From the IMG/VR virus record IMGVR_UViG_3300042383_000526, positions 1 through 22,540 of that record: a stretch of 22,540 bases of DNA; one strand, given 5' to 3'. Below, piece after piece: positions 13,343 to 21,347 of this stretch (its first letter is position 1; the number at the start of each line of letters is the position of its first letter). Source of the DNA: a virus. The notes beneath the pieces are model-generated. The model made no database searches. It saw only the letters and a program-made list of their open reading frames with translations, and had not been told where the DNA came from. Both the position numbers and the translations under genes were made by a program.

Positions 13343-13929
13343 TGGCATATCTTACAACCAGCATTGTCAAGTCTGATTGGCTGCGCATTGATTCTGCTGA
13401 CACCAGCATGGATGCGATTATTGCACGAATGATTGCAGCAGCAGAAGATGAGATTGATGGCATCATCAGTCAACCAGTTGAACAGCAGTCACTTGCTATG
13501 TACTGGGATGGCATTGGTGAAGTCGAGCATGCTTTGCTGTACACAGTGCCATTGACAGCAACGCAACTGCGATACAGAGAAGACCCAACAATTGCATGGA
13601 CAACAGTTGATGCAAGCAAGTATGCAGTGCGTCCACGTTACCACGGCGCTGCACTCTGGTATGCTGATGGATTCACACCACACGTTGAATACGAGTTCAC
13701 AGCCAATGTTGGTTGGACTGCTAACACAGTGCCAGCTGACATTCTTGCTGCTGGATATGAGCTGGTGAAGGAGCTGTATTTAGAGACACCCTACGCTGGA
13801 CAATCAGAACGTTTCGGAATGTCAGCAGTTACAGAAGGTCAAGGTGGCACGACATTCAGCAAGGCAATCATGCGCATGCGCCCAATCGTTACTGAGAAAC
13901 TGCAACGCTATCGGCTGATGGTAATCTGA
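13342..13929 (+). CDS. head-tail connector protein (gp6-like adaptor)
   Basis: The protein (195 residues) begins with a helical segment SADTSMDAIIARMIAAAEDE followed by IDGIISQPVE, the signature opening of head-tail connectors of the gp6/DUF3199-like group, which form a ring under the portal. The middle is strand-rich (LYTVPLTATQLRYRE; YEFTANVGWTANTVPADI) and the end is a helix with AAGYELVKELYLETPYAGQS. It is the first of a run of short head-tail genes, each overlapping the next (TGATG), which supports the role. The exact family is inferred from pattern and order. The start, ATG 13342, overlaps the endolysin stop. Confidence 0.75.
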   Translation: MAYLTTSIVKSDWLRIDSADTSMDAIIARMIAAAEDEIDGIISQPVEQQSLAMYWDGIGEVEHALLYTVPLTATQLRYREDPTIAWTTVDASKYAVRPRYHGAALWYADGFTPHVEYEFTANVGWTANTVPADILAAGYELVKELYLETPYAGQSERFGMSAVTEGQGGTTFSKAIMRMRPIVTEKLQRYRLMVI

Positions 13930-14396
13930 TGGCATCACCATTTGCAGAGAAAGCACGACGCATTCGTGAGATTGTAAAGCAGTTCATTCAGACTGCACCA
14001 GATGAGTTGTATGCATTCACCATTGAACAAATGGGTGAAGATATTGGTTCAGGCCCTTTCCGCGATCAGCAGTTTGGTGCACTATCGTTGCGTGCACCAA
14101 TCAATGAAACAAACAAACTGCGTTTCCAAACCAACACACTTGGTCGTGCACTTGCACCACGTGAACAGGGCAACATAAGCAAGGTTGATGTTGTCAATGA
14201 TCGTCTTGAAATCAAGTACGGTATTGACATTGGTGTTGTTCCGTATGCTCGTATTCACGAGTATGGTGGCAGCACAGGCCTTCGTGGTTCTGTCAAAATC
14301 AAAGCACGCCCTTATCTAAGGCCGGGATTTGCAGCGTTTTCAAAACAACAGATACCACGTTTGTTGGATCGCATCAGAAAAGAATTGGAAAGTTGA
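13929..14396 (+). CDS. head-tail joining / tail completion protein (HK97 gp10-like)
   Basis: A 155-residue protein with a diagnostic C-terminal half: GVVPYARIHEYGGSTGLRG, then IKARPYLRPGF and a final amphipathic helix. This is the pattern of HK97 gp10 and Mu gpG/gpS-like virion morphogenesis proteins, which sit at the junction between connector and tail tube. The N-terminal half is helical (KARRIREIVKQFIQTAPDEL). It lies between connector and tail terminator genes as in lambda-like phages. ATG 13929 overlaps the previous stop; the next gene begins three bases after its own stop. Confidence 0.83.
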   Translation: MASPFAEKARRIREIVKQFIQTAPDELYAFTIEQMGEDIGSGPFRDQQFGALSLRAPINETNKLRFQTNTLGRALAPREQGNISKVDVVNDRLEIKYGIDIGVVPYARIHEYGGSTGLRGSVKIKARPYLRPGFAAFSKQQIPRLLDRIRKELES

Positions 14397-14398
14397 CA

Positions 14399-14863
14399 AT
14401 GCCATCAGCAAACAAACTGTCATACTTCATTGACACCGTGCGCACTGCACTTGCAAGTGAACCAACGTTTACTGTGCAGAAGGTGCTGAATAAATCACAG
14501 CAACCAACTGCAACACGCACGATTGTCTATCCATTTATTGTGCAGACAACTGGTGGCACGATGCTGGAAAGCATGCGCATTGTTGATGGTACGTGCACCA
14601 TTCGCATCTGGTCTGATGTTGCAGTCAGCAGTGAGACTGCTTCACCAACTGGCAAGTCATTTGCAGCGTATGCAGACACGATTGCAAAGATTGAAAAAGC
14701 AATCAGAAGCATACCGATCAGTGTGTATGAAACACACACCGATGGAACCACCACAGCAATACATGTTGCAAACGTGACACTGGTTGGTGGACATGTTGAC
14801 AATGGTGACAACAAGATTGAAGCTGACTGTGATGTAACACTTTCGTTTGGACACTGGGCATGA
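14399..14863 (+). CDS. tail terminator-like protein
   Basis: A 154-residue protein in the position of the tail terminator (gpU-like). Predicted fold is alpha/beta with an initial helix (KLSYFIDTVRTALASE), strands (RTIVYPFIVQTTGG; GTCTIRIWSDV), a central helix (YADTIAKIEKAIRSI) and final strands (AIHVANVTLVGGHVDNGDNK; CDVTLSFGHWA). This arrangement is common in tail-terminator and minor tail proteins that cap the tube. The family is inferred from gene order and secondary structure, not from a catalytic motif. ATG 14399 follows the previous stop by two bases; an overlapping TTG at 14393 would add two residues. Confidence 0.65.
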   Translation: MPSANKLSYFIDTVRTALASEPTFTVQKVLNKSQQPTATRTIVYPFIVQTTGGTMLESMRIVDGTCTIRIWSDVAVSSETASPTGKSFAAYADTIAKIEKAIRSIPISVYETHTDGTTTAIHVANVTLVGGHVDNGDNKIEADCDVTLSFGHWA

Positions 14864-15048
14864 CAACTGCACAGCTGATCAACCAATTGCAGAACTGGCA
14901 AGCAATACACGGCGTGTGCAACGTCATATATCAATCATCACTGGGCAACACAATTGAATTGCCAGTCAATGGTTGTGTGATTGCAGAAGATGAAGATGGG
15001 GCAAAGGACTTGGTATTGTTTACACAATATGAGAACGAAAATGGGTAG
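14860..15048 (+). CDS. small hypothetical protein
   Basis: This 62-residue protein begins TTAQLINQLQNWQAIHG, a short helix, followed by strands (CNVIYQSSLGNTIELPVNGC; AKDLVLFTQYENENG) and an acidic turn. It resembles the small helix-plus-strand proteins often scattered in phage genomes (the LINxLxxWxxxHG start followed by a value-of-residue strand), whose role is unknown. The ATG overlaps the tail terminator stop (ATGA) and its TAG lies within the first codons of the glycosyltransferase gene, so it is translated in the same coupled series. Confidence 0.6.
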   Translation: MTTAQLINQLQNWQAIHGVCNVIYQSSLGNTIELPVNGCVIAEDEDGAKDLVLFTQYENENG

Positions 15049-15817
15049 CATCAAGCAACTGCTTGTGGGTGACATTGAACAACAAAGCAATGCAACTGTG
15101 CAGAACGATCAGCACAGTCTGTCATTCTACACAATCACACGCAAAGAAGATGCGCACTATTTACGTGGTATGCTGGACACGCTACCAACTGGTGTGCAGT
15201 GCGTGCTTGTCAACACCGTGCACCAAGCTGGATGCAAGGAGCATACACTAACAGTGGACAAACGCGAAGTGATTGATGGCATTGAATACGTGTTTGCTAC
15301 TTACAATTATGGCAGCTGGGATTTCTCTGCTGCTCGCAATGCTGCACTGTCATTGTGCGATCGTGAATGGTGTTTTTGGATTGACACTGATGATCGACTG
15401 ATGACATGGCAGCACAACAACATTCTTGAAATCACCAAGCTACCACAAGGTGTTGGTGGTGTCATGGTTGGTTGCTATGGTTACCAACCACCATACGAAG
15501 AAAACAAGCGCGGTGCGTTCTATGCTGTTCCGCACTGTCGTGCACATCGCAAAGCTGTGGGTATTCAGTGGCGTGGCAAAGTGCATGAACAGATTGAACC
15601 GCAAATCAAAGACGCTGGATTCACAGTAATTGAAGCTGACATTGGTGTGTACCATGTTGGATATGTTGTAGACTCTGCAACCCTAACTGCCAAGATGGGT
15701 CGCAATGTGATTATGCTTTGCCAGCAGATCGCAGAAGATCGCACGTATCTGCCTGACTACTATACCAACGTACTGCGCAATAACCTAAACACATATCTTG
15801 AATTGAAAGGATCATGA
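15041..15817 (+). CDS. family-2-type glycosyltransferase (GT-A)
   Basis: A 258-residue soluble protein with a GT-A fold pattern: HSLSFYTITRKEDAHYLRGM at the N-terminus, DTLPTGVQCVLVNT, NYGSWDFSAARNAALSLC, then WCFWIDTDDRLM with the metal/nucleotide-sugar motif at Asp115-Thr116-Asp117-Asp118. WRGKVHEQIEP downstream carries the His-Glu often seen near the acceptor site. It would transfer a sugar from a nucleotide-sugar donor; donor and acceptor are unknown. No membrane segment is seen. It sits just before the major tail protein gene and two genes before a membrane protein with GT-C features. The ATG at 15041 overlaps the upstream stop; 14981 would start inside the previous gene and is rejected. 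Confidence 0.85.
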   Translation: MGSIKQLLVGDIEQQSNATVQNDQHSLSFYTITRKEDAHYLRGMLDTLPTGVQCVLVNTVHQAGCKEHTLTVDKREVIDGIEYVFATYNYGSWDFSAARNAALSLCDREWCFWIDTDDRLMTWQHNNILEITKLPQGVGGVMVGCYGYQPPYEENKRGAFYAVPHCRAHRKAVGIQWRGKVHEQIEPQIKDAGFTVIEADIGVYHVGYVVDSATLTAKMGRNVIMLCQQIAEDRTYLPDYYTNVLRNNLNTYLELKGS

Positions 15818-15820
15818 CCA

Positions 15821-16396
15821 ATGGCAGGTTATGTAATCAGCGGCGGTCGTGCACTCTATGTGTACACAGCCACAAACGGTACAACACCGTCAGTCGGAAC
15901 ATCGCCAGTCTACACCAACACAGATCAGATTGATACTGATGTTGCGTTTGATGATCAGGGCGTTGCAACAGTGACAATCAATCAGCTGGCTGATGATGAA
16001 GCACTAAACACATTCATTGAAAACTACGCACGTCCAACTGCTGGCGCTGCTGGAACACCAGAAGATATCACGTTTGAAAACGGCGTGTCAATGCTTGGTG
16101 CTGCATCTGCTGGCACTCCGCTGTATGTGATTGTAAAGGGCGGTCTTGTGTCAGGCTCTGGCACATCGGTTGGAAAGCAAAAGGCATTTCACATGTTTGG
16201 TGTTGCACAGAAGACATCTGGCAGCTGGAACCAATCTGGCAACGTGTACAACAAGCCAACACTTTCGTTTGTTGCACAAGCAATTGAAACACCAATCACG
16301 ATTGCATCAACATACTTTGCATCGGTGCTTGTCACTGCTGCATCGCAATCGTTGAACAACACAACACGCAAGTACGGAGCTGTGTTTTTCGGATGA
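15821..16396 (+). CDS. major tail (tube) protein
   Basis: A 191-residue, strand-rich protein in the major tail protein position. It begins AGYVISGGRALYVYTATNGT and contains TDVAFDDQGVATVTINQLAD, DEALNTFIENYARPTAGAAG, a GTPLYVIVKGGLVSG strand pair, and NKPTLSFVAQAIETPITIAS, ending in TRKYGAVFFG. Length, Thr/Gly/Ala-rich composition and order before the tail-assembly chaperones and tape measure fit a siphovirus tail-tube subunit. A strong ribosome binding site AAAGGA (15806-15811) lies 9 bases before the ATG, as for other abundant structural proteins here. The name is given by context; no enzyme motif is present. Confidence 0.78.
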   Translation: MAGYVISGGRALYVYTATNGTTPSVGTSPVYTNTDQIDTDVAFDDQGVATVTINQLADDEALNTFIENYARPTAGAAGTPEDITFENGVSMLGAASAGTPLYVIVKGGLVSGSGTSVGKQKAFHMFGVAQKTSGSWNQSGNVYNKPTLSFVAQAIETPITIASTYFASVLVTAASQSLNNTTRKYGAVFFG

Positions 16397-17247
16397 TCAC
16401 AACAGCCATCATAGCGGTGTTACTTTACATTTTTGGGTTGGGTATTCGAAAAACAATACTGACACCAGATGGTGGCTACTATTTAGCAATGGGGCGCGGT
16501 GCACACGTGCCGTGCCCCTATGCTATGCGTCAACTTGCAACACTGTTGCCAAACGTTGCATCATGGCGTGCACTGCATGCAGTGTCATACATGGCGCTTG
16601 CATTGGCAACACACGCGTTTGCTCAACAGCATGGTGTTGATGGTACAGTTGTTGCTGCTGGTGTGCTCTGCTTGCCAACAATTCGACAGTCTATTGCATG
16701 GCCTGTGTTGCTTGATATTCCGATGCTTGCATATATCGCAATCGGTGCTGTTGTTGGTGCTGACAACATCTTGCTTGGCATGATGCTGATTGGGATTGCA
16801 CCGATGTTGCACGAACGTGCTGCATTGTGGCTGGCATTGTATCTGTCTGCATCAATGCCCATTGTGCTTGTGCTGATTGCACTGTGCTTTGCTGGCATGT
16901 GCTATCTGCACTTGCGACTGACAAGAGAACCACACCCAGATGAACAACAAATTGAATGGTTGCGCAACCCAATCAAGTCAGCTATTGCGAAGCACCGCAC
17001 AACATTGGAGACATGGCAAGTATGGTTGCTTCCGTGGGGTGCATCAATCATTGGTTTGGTTTGGAACAACGCAACACTCTATGCTGCAATGGTGCTTGGC
17101 TATGCTGGTTGCATAGCTGCACAAGATCGTGCACGCATCATTGCACCAGCTGCATTGCTGTTGACAACTGGTGCGGTCATTGTCGCTGGTGACTATGCAA
17201 TTGCAATTCCTATTGTCAACTATTTCACACACAATCGCGAGGTCTGA
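16393..17247 (+). CDS. polytopic membrane protein with GT-C glycosyltransferase-like features
   Basis: A 284-residue protein with about seven to nine membrane segments, for example TTAIIAVLLYIFGLGI (residues 3-18), LLDIPMLAYIAIGAVVG, ALWLALYLSASMPIVLVLIA and a final LLLTTGAVIVAGDYAIAIPI. After the first span is TPDGGYYLAMGRGAHVPCPY, with Asp26 placed as in the first-loop acidic motif of GT-C enzymes. After a later span comes PMLHERAALWL with His140-Glu141, also GT-C-like. GT-C proteins move sugars from lipid-linked donors. This would be unusual between the major tail protein gene and the tail chaperones. Alternatives are a superinfection-exclusion or surface-modifying membrane protein. The ATG overlaps the tail gene stop (ATGA). 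Confidence 0.55.
   Translation: MITTAIIAVLLYIFGLGIRKTILTPDGGYYLAMGRGAHVPCPYAMRQLATLLPNVASWRALHAVSYMALALATHAFAQQHGVDGTVVAAGVLCLPTIRQSIAWPVLLDIPMLAYIAIGAVVGADNILLGMMLIGIAPMLHERAALWLALYLSASMPIVLVLIALCFAGMCYLHLRLTREPHPDEQQIEWLRNPIKSAIAKHRTTLETWQVWLLPWGASIIGLVWNNATLYAAMVLGYAGCIAAQDRARIIAPAALLLTTGAVIVAGDYAIAIPIVNYFTHNREV
17239..17242 (+). promoter_or_regulatory. GAGG ribosome binding site supporting the TTG start at 17249
   Basis: GAGG lies six bases before TTG 17249, just after the membrane-protein stop. No in-frame ATG with a ribosome binding site exists near here, so the site decides the start. Confidence 0.6.
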
Positions 17248-17248
17248 G

Positions 17249-17833
17249 TTGTTTACTTTCAAGGGACAAGTATATGCAGCATATCCATTTGCAGTCAAGC
17301 TGCGCAATGTCGACAAGGCAAAGGAATTGATACAACGTATCAATGAGATTGCCAAGCAAACAAACAGCGGTTTGCAACTTGCTGTATGGAAGACTGCATT
17401 GCAGAAGTTTCCTGAGCTGAATATGTATGTGACAACGAATGGCAATTACAACAACACCACAATCATTGAACGAGTGCGCCAAAACGAAGATGCATACAAG
17501 CGCGACCATGCAGAAGTTGCAGATGCACCAGCATTCGACCGTGATGCAGCAATTGATGAAGCACGCAATTGGTGTGCACAGCGTGTGCAGCAACTGCTGG
17601 TATCAACACCAGAACTTGCAAAGCTTGTGACGTTCAACAGTGGTGCATATCCAACAACGATCGAAGCACTGATTGCTGGTGTTGATATTGTGCGTCAAAT
17701 CGTAGATAGAACTAAGACACCAAGTGAAACACTTGCACTGATTGATCAACCAATTGAAAGTGACTTCTGGCAAGACATTGATGCTGGGGAGGTGGCAGCG
17801 TTTATTGACTCCTTTTGCGGTCAGTACCAATGA
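17249..17833 (+). CDS. tail assembly chaperone, G-like (short form)
   Basis: A 194-residue protein starting at TTG 17249 (read as Met): FTFKGQVYAAYPFAVKLRN. It continues with a helical region (KELIQRINEIAKQTN) and ends in FWQDIDAGEVAAFIDSFCGQ. Position just before the tape measure, between tail-tube and tape-measure genes, and an overlapping downstream ORF are the marks of the G/T tail chaperone pair, which keeps the tape measure soluble and guides tube assembly. A rare TTG start is supported by GAGG six bases upstream; a longer frame from 17171 lies inside the membrane protein gene. Its TGA at 17831 is bypassed if the frameshift described next occurs. Confidence 0.72.
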   Translation: MFTFKGQVYAAYPFAVKLRNVDKAKELIQRINEIAKQTNSGLQLAVWKTALQKFPELNMYVTTNGNYNNTTIIERVRQNEDAYKRDHAEVADAPAFDRDAAIDEARNWCAQRVQQLLVSTPELAKLVTFNSGAYPTTIEALIAGVDIVRQIVDRTKTPSETLALIDQPIESDFWQDIDAGEVAAFIDSFCGQYQ

Positions 17834-18152
17834 CACGTTGTGGCGTGCATGGTGTTACCAACAGTGGCCTATTGCAACGACAAACCCAAAGGATGAACGC
17901 GGAAATGAAAAACAGACGGAACGCAATTACTTGGATGACTACCACGTACCATCTGAACACCATGCAGAAGCAATGGCACTGCAATACGTTGATGTCTTGC
18001 GTGTCAGTTTCTACGACATCATTGAGATGGACTATGCAGAGTTCGTCAAAATATCATTGCTGCACAAAGCAGTGACGATGCGCAGGCCAGCACGATTCAT
18101 TACAGAACACGAGTACGTTTTACAGAACACACGCCGCAAGTACGGCCTTTGA
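17781..18152 (+). CDS. tail assembly chaperone, T-like (C-terminal part of a probable G-T frameshift product)
   Basis: This frame has the composition of a real protein: VSTNDTLWRAWCYQQWPIAT, then ERNYLDDYHVPSEHHAEAMA and LQYVDVLRVSFYDIIEMDYA, ending RFITEHEYVLQNTRRKYGL. It overlaps the end of the G-like gene in the +1 frame and ends six bases before the tape measure start, the classic T position. No start codon with a ribosome binding site is visible; ATG 17781 and TTG 17742 are only the nearest in frame. I therefore infer it is made as a G-T fusion by a +1 shift (or -2), most likely at CC-TTT-TGC (17811-17818). Independent initiation at 17781 is the alternative. Confidence 0.7.
   Translation: MLGRWQRLLTPFAVSTNDTLWRAWCYQQWPIATTNPKDERGNEKQTERNYLDDYHVPSEHHAEAMALQYVDVLRVSFYDIIEMDYAEFVKISLLHKAVTMRRPARFITEHEYVLQNTRRKYGL
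17810..17818 (+). other. candidate +1 ribosomal frameshift site (TCC TTT TGC)
   Basis: In the G-like frame the codons are TCC TTT TGC. Because there are four T in a row, a Phe-tRNA on TTT can move one base forward and still pair fully, entering the T frame at GCG GTC AGT. This gives a fusion reading IDSFAVSTNDTLWRAW. The site is 13 bases before the G stop. No clear stimulatory hairpin was found. The -1 frame here (17815-18075) looks like a shadow. Confidence 0.45.
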
Positions 18153-18158
18153 TGAGCA

Positions 18159-21100
18159 ATGGCAGTTTCCGAATTCGTTGTCAAGTTAGGTGTTGACTCT
18201 GGTGCACTGATGAAAGCAGCAAGTGCTGCTGACAAAGTGCTTGGTTCATTGGGCGCAAAGAAAGTGCGCATTGATGTTGACACATCACAAGTTGATACAG
18301 CAGAAGACAAGATTGATGGTTTGTCTGGTGTTGAAAGTGTTGTTGTTGATGTTGATACCAAAGGCGCGAACAACGCACTTGATGGTTTTGGCAGCAAGGT
18401 TGGTGGCCTGTCTTCAATTATTGGTGGTGCTCTTGGTGGTGCTGCATTTGCTGGTATCAGCAAGCTGGCAACAAACTTGTTTGAAGGTGCAATGGCTGGT
18501 GATGAACTTGGTGATTCACTCGAAGTTGCATTTGCACAAGCTGGTGTGCAAGACGTGCAAGCAGCTATTGAAGAAACAACGAAGGCAAATCTTGCACTTG
18601 CCAATTCACTTGGGCAAGATGTCAAACGTGTTGATGAACTTTCGACAGCAGCAGCTGGTTTGGCTGGTGCAAGTGGCAAGCTGAACACAGATTTGACCAA
18701 AGCAGCAGTTGGTATTGAATCATTGTCTGGCGGCGCTGTCAAAGGTGAAGCTGTTATCAAAGCATTGTCACGTGGTTTGGCTGATCCTGAAGGCGCTGCT
18801 GCTATTGACAATCTTGCGAAGAAATACCCACAGCTTGCTGATACTTTGCGCTCGAATATTTCGCCAGCTGAAAAAGTCATTGCACTGAACAAGGAGCTTG
18901 GCAGCACATACGAAACACTTGAATCACAAGCGCAAGGCCCTGATGCAGTTATTCAGAATCTGAAGAACACTCTTACAAGAGGATTCGAAGAGGCTGGCCT
19001 TGCAATCATGGATGCGCTCGGTCCAGCAATCACTGAAATCAGTGCAGCCATCACGCCACTGATTCAACAGATCGGCCCCGTGATTGGCAAGCTTGTTGAA
19101 ACAATCGGCCCCGTGCTGGCAACACTTGGCACTACACTTGGCAAAACATTTGAATCACTTGCACCAGTGTTGTTGCAAGTGTTTGATGCAATCGGCCCTG
19201 TCATTGCACAGTTGACTGGCACCGTTGGTGCTCTGATTCAACGTCTTGTGACTGGCCTTGCACCTACGCTTGGCATCATTGCCAATGTTGTTGGTGTTGT
19301 GTTGAAAGCATTGCAACCAGTTATTGATGCGCTTGGTGATTCATTGGGGCCGATCATTGACACTGTTGTTGCATCCGTTGCTGATCTTGCAAAATCACTT
19401 GCGCCATTGGTGCAACTGCTTGTGCAGATACTTGTGCCAGTGATTGAAGTGCTTGTGCGTTTGTTTGCTGTTGCATTGAACGGTGCGTTGAAAGTTGTAT
19501 CTGGTTTGATCACTGGCATTGTTGGTTTGATCAGTGGATTTGTGCAAGGCGTTGCTGGACTTGTGTCAGCAGTTGGCAAATGGGTATCATCGTTTGATCT
19601 TCTAAACAGTGTGTTTGGTGCAGTCAAAAAAGCATTCATGGATTTTGTTTCCATCTTGCCTGACTTTGTAAAGGAGGCGCTCGGATTCAAAGATGCTGCT
19701 GGTGCAGTCAAGCAAGTTGCAGATGAAGCTGGCAATGCATCCAATGCAGTTGGTGATACAACAAAGAATGCACAAGAGCTGAACAAGACACTTGCTGACA
19801 CTGGCAAGAAGGGAGCTGGTGCAGCTGGTAAAGTCAAATCAGAGTTTGATAAAGTCAAAGAATCAATTGACGGAATACGCAAAGCACAACAAGCTGCACT
19901 TGTCATACAGCAAGAATTGATTGAAAGGCAAGTTGCATCTGGCAAGCTTTCAAAGGAGCAAGCAGACATACAATTGAAGCAAGTGACTGCACAGAATGCA
20001 AAACAATTGCTTGATGCAGCCAATACGTTGTTGAAAGCACAGACAGATACAGAAGGTTTTGCAATTGCAACGAAGATTGTCGGACCTGATGCAAAAGCTG
20101 CAAACGAGTTTTACAACGATTTGCTTGTGTTGCTTGGCAAGGCAGAACGTGCGTTGCCAGCAATACAACCAGAACTTGTCATTCCATCAGCAGAAGTGCG
20201 CTTGCGTGGGTTGCAGAAAGAATTGGAGTTCACGCAGAAGACACTGAAAAAAATTGAGCTGCCGAAAGATGAAATTGATTTGCTTGATCAGTCACTTGAA
20301 ATGCTTGTTGCTGGTTTGTCAAGCATTGAAGTCAACATTGACACAGAAGATGCACAGCAAAAGCTTGATGAATTGCGCGAAGCAAATGATGCTGTGCTTG
20401 CATCATTCCGTGCTGGTGAAACATCGTATCAAGATGCAGTTGATGGTTTGCAGCAAGGTGTTGAAACTGCGTTTTCATTTCTAAACAATCTTGGTGAAGC
20501 AAGCAAACAAGCATTTTCACAGCTGTTTGCAAACCTATCCAGCGAACAGAAGAAAGCAGCAGAGAACACACTGGCAGAAGAAAAGAAGATCTACACGCGC
20601 ATTGAAGAAATACGCAACGATGATCAGATTGATGCCAAAGCAAAGCAGACACTGATTGCAGATGAGGAAGAAAAGGCTGCTGAAAAGCGCACCAAAGCAA
20701 TTGAAAACTTTGCCACTGCTGGCGCTGCACAACTTGTGTCTTTGATTGCTGCTGGTGAAAACGTTGGTGATGCATTGAAAGCTATTGCTGGCGATCTTGC
20801 AAAGTCATTGCTTGCTATATACACACCACAGATCGTTGCATTGTTTTCTTCAATCATTCCGCCACCATTTGGTCAGATCGCTGGTCTCGCTGCCGTTGCT
20901 GGATTGCAAGCATTGCTATCTGCTGCGCTTGCTTCATTTGCTGATGGTGGTTTTACTGGTGCTGGTGGTAAGTATGAACCCGCTGGCGTTGTGCACAAGG
21001 GAGAGTTTGTTGCACCACAGACAATGACACGCAAGCATCGTGGATTGTTGGAACACCTATATGCAAACAAACCACTTGAATCATTCCCAGCTATTCAGCA

Positions 21101-21347
21101 GATGTTGCAGCAGAACCGCATTGGTGTTGTGGATGAAATGAAGCGTGGTATCTATTCGCAATCAGTTGCCAATACATACAACGCTGTTGACATACAGCCA
21201 GTGGTGAATGAAGTGCGTGCAATGCGTGAACAGTTGCAAGCAATGGACACGTTGCAGAAGACAGCAACAACAGTGGTAGTCAGTGCAGACAAGGATGCAG
21301 TGATACGACAGATCAACAAAGCCAATTTCAGAAAGACACGACGATGA
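18159..21347 (+). CDS. tape measure protein
   Basis: The longest gene, 1062 residues. It sets tail length and helps DNA entry. The N-terminus (FVVKLGVDSGALMKAASAAD, then VDTSQVDTAEDKIDGLSGVE) and a hydrophobic GGALGGAAFAGISKLATNLF segment are typical. Residues about 300-480 form a long hydrophobic, repeated stretch with IGPV-type units and probable membrane-inserting helices. From about 560 to 860 the protein is mostly coiled-coil helix. The C-terminal domain has FADGGFTGAGGKYEPAGVVH followed by KGEFVAP, a widely shared tape-measure motif, then TMTRKHRGLL. At roughly 0.15 nm per residue, the tail would be about 160 nm (inference). It follows the T-like frame by six bases and overlaps the next gene (ATGA). 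Confidence 0.92.
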   Translation: MAVSEFVVKLGVDSGALMKAASAADKVLGSLGAKKVRIDVDTSQVDTAEDKIDGLSGVESVVVDVDTKGANNALDGFGSKVGGLSSIIGGALGGAAFAGISKLATNLFEGAMAGDELGDSLEVAFAQAGVQDVQAAIEETTKANLALANSLGQDVKRVDELSTAAAGLAGASGKLNTDLTKAAVGIESLSGGAVKGEAVIKALSRGLADPEGAAAIDNLAKKYPQLADTLRSNISPAEKVIALNKELGSTYETLESQAQGPDAVIQNLKNTLTRGFEEAGLAIMDALGPAITEISAAITPLIQQIGPVIGKLVETIGPVLATLGTTLGKTFESLAPVLLQVFDAIGPVIAQLTGTVGALIQRLVTGLAPTLGIIANVVGVVLKALQPVIDALGDSLGPIIDTVVASVADLAKSLAPLVQLLVQILVPVIEVLVRLFAVALNGALKVVSGLITGIVGLISGFVQGVAGLVSAVGKWVSSFDLLNSVFGAVKKAFMDFVSILPDFVKEALGFKDAAGAVKQVADEAGNASNAVGDTTKNAQELNKTLADTGKKGAGAAGKVKSEFDKVKESIDGIRKAQQAALVIQQELIERQVASGKLSKEQADIQLKQVTAQNAKQLLDAANTLLKAQTDTEGFAIATKIVGPDAKAANEFYNDLLVLLGKAERALPAIQPELVIPSAEVRLRGLQKELEFTQKTLKKIELPKDEIDLLDQSLEMLVAGLSSIEVNIDTEDAQQKLDELREANDAVLASFRAGETSYQDAVDGLQQGVETAFSFLNNLGEASKQAFSQLFANLSSEQKKAAENTLAEEKKIYTRIEEIRNDDQIDAKAKQTLIADEEEKAAEKRTKAIENFATAGAAQLVSLIAAGENVGDALKAIAGDLAKSLLAIYTPQIVALFSSIIPPPFGQIAGLAAVAGLQALLSAALASFADGGFTGAGGKYEPAGVVHKGEFVAPQTMTRKHRGLLEHLYANKPLESFPAIQQMLQQNRIGVVDEMKRGIYSQSVANTYNAVDIQPVVNEVRAMREQLQAMDTLQKTATTVVVSADKDAVIRQINKANFRKTRR

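Noticed and set aside
17815-18075. Frame starting at ATG 17830 as the T-like chaperone, which would be a simple ATGA overlap
   Set aside because: Its protein is low-complexity Thr/Met/Gln/Cys-rich and stops early; the +1 frame has a normal protein composition and ends just before the tape measure gene.
18032-18907. 291-residue minus-strand open frame
   Set aside because: Shadow of the tape measure gene caused by codon bias; Ser/Pro/Ala-rich, no family pattern, no ribosome binding site context.
19238-20023. 261-residue minus-strand open frame
   Set aside because: Also a codon-bias shadow inside the tape measure gene.
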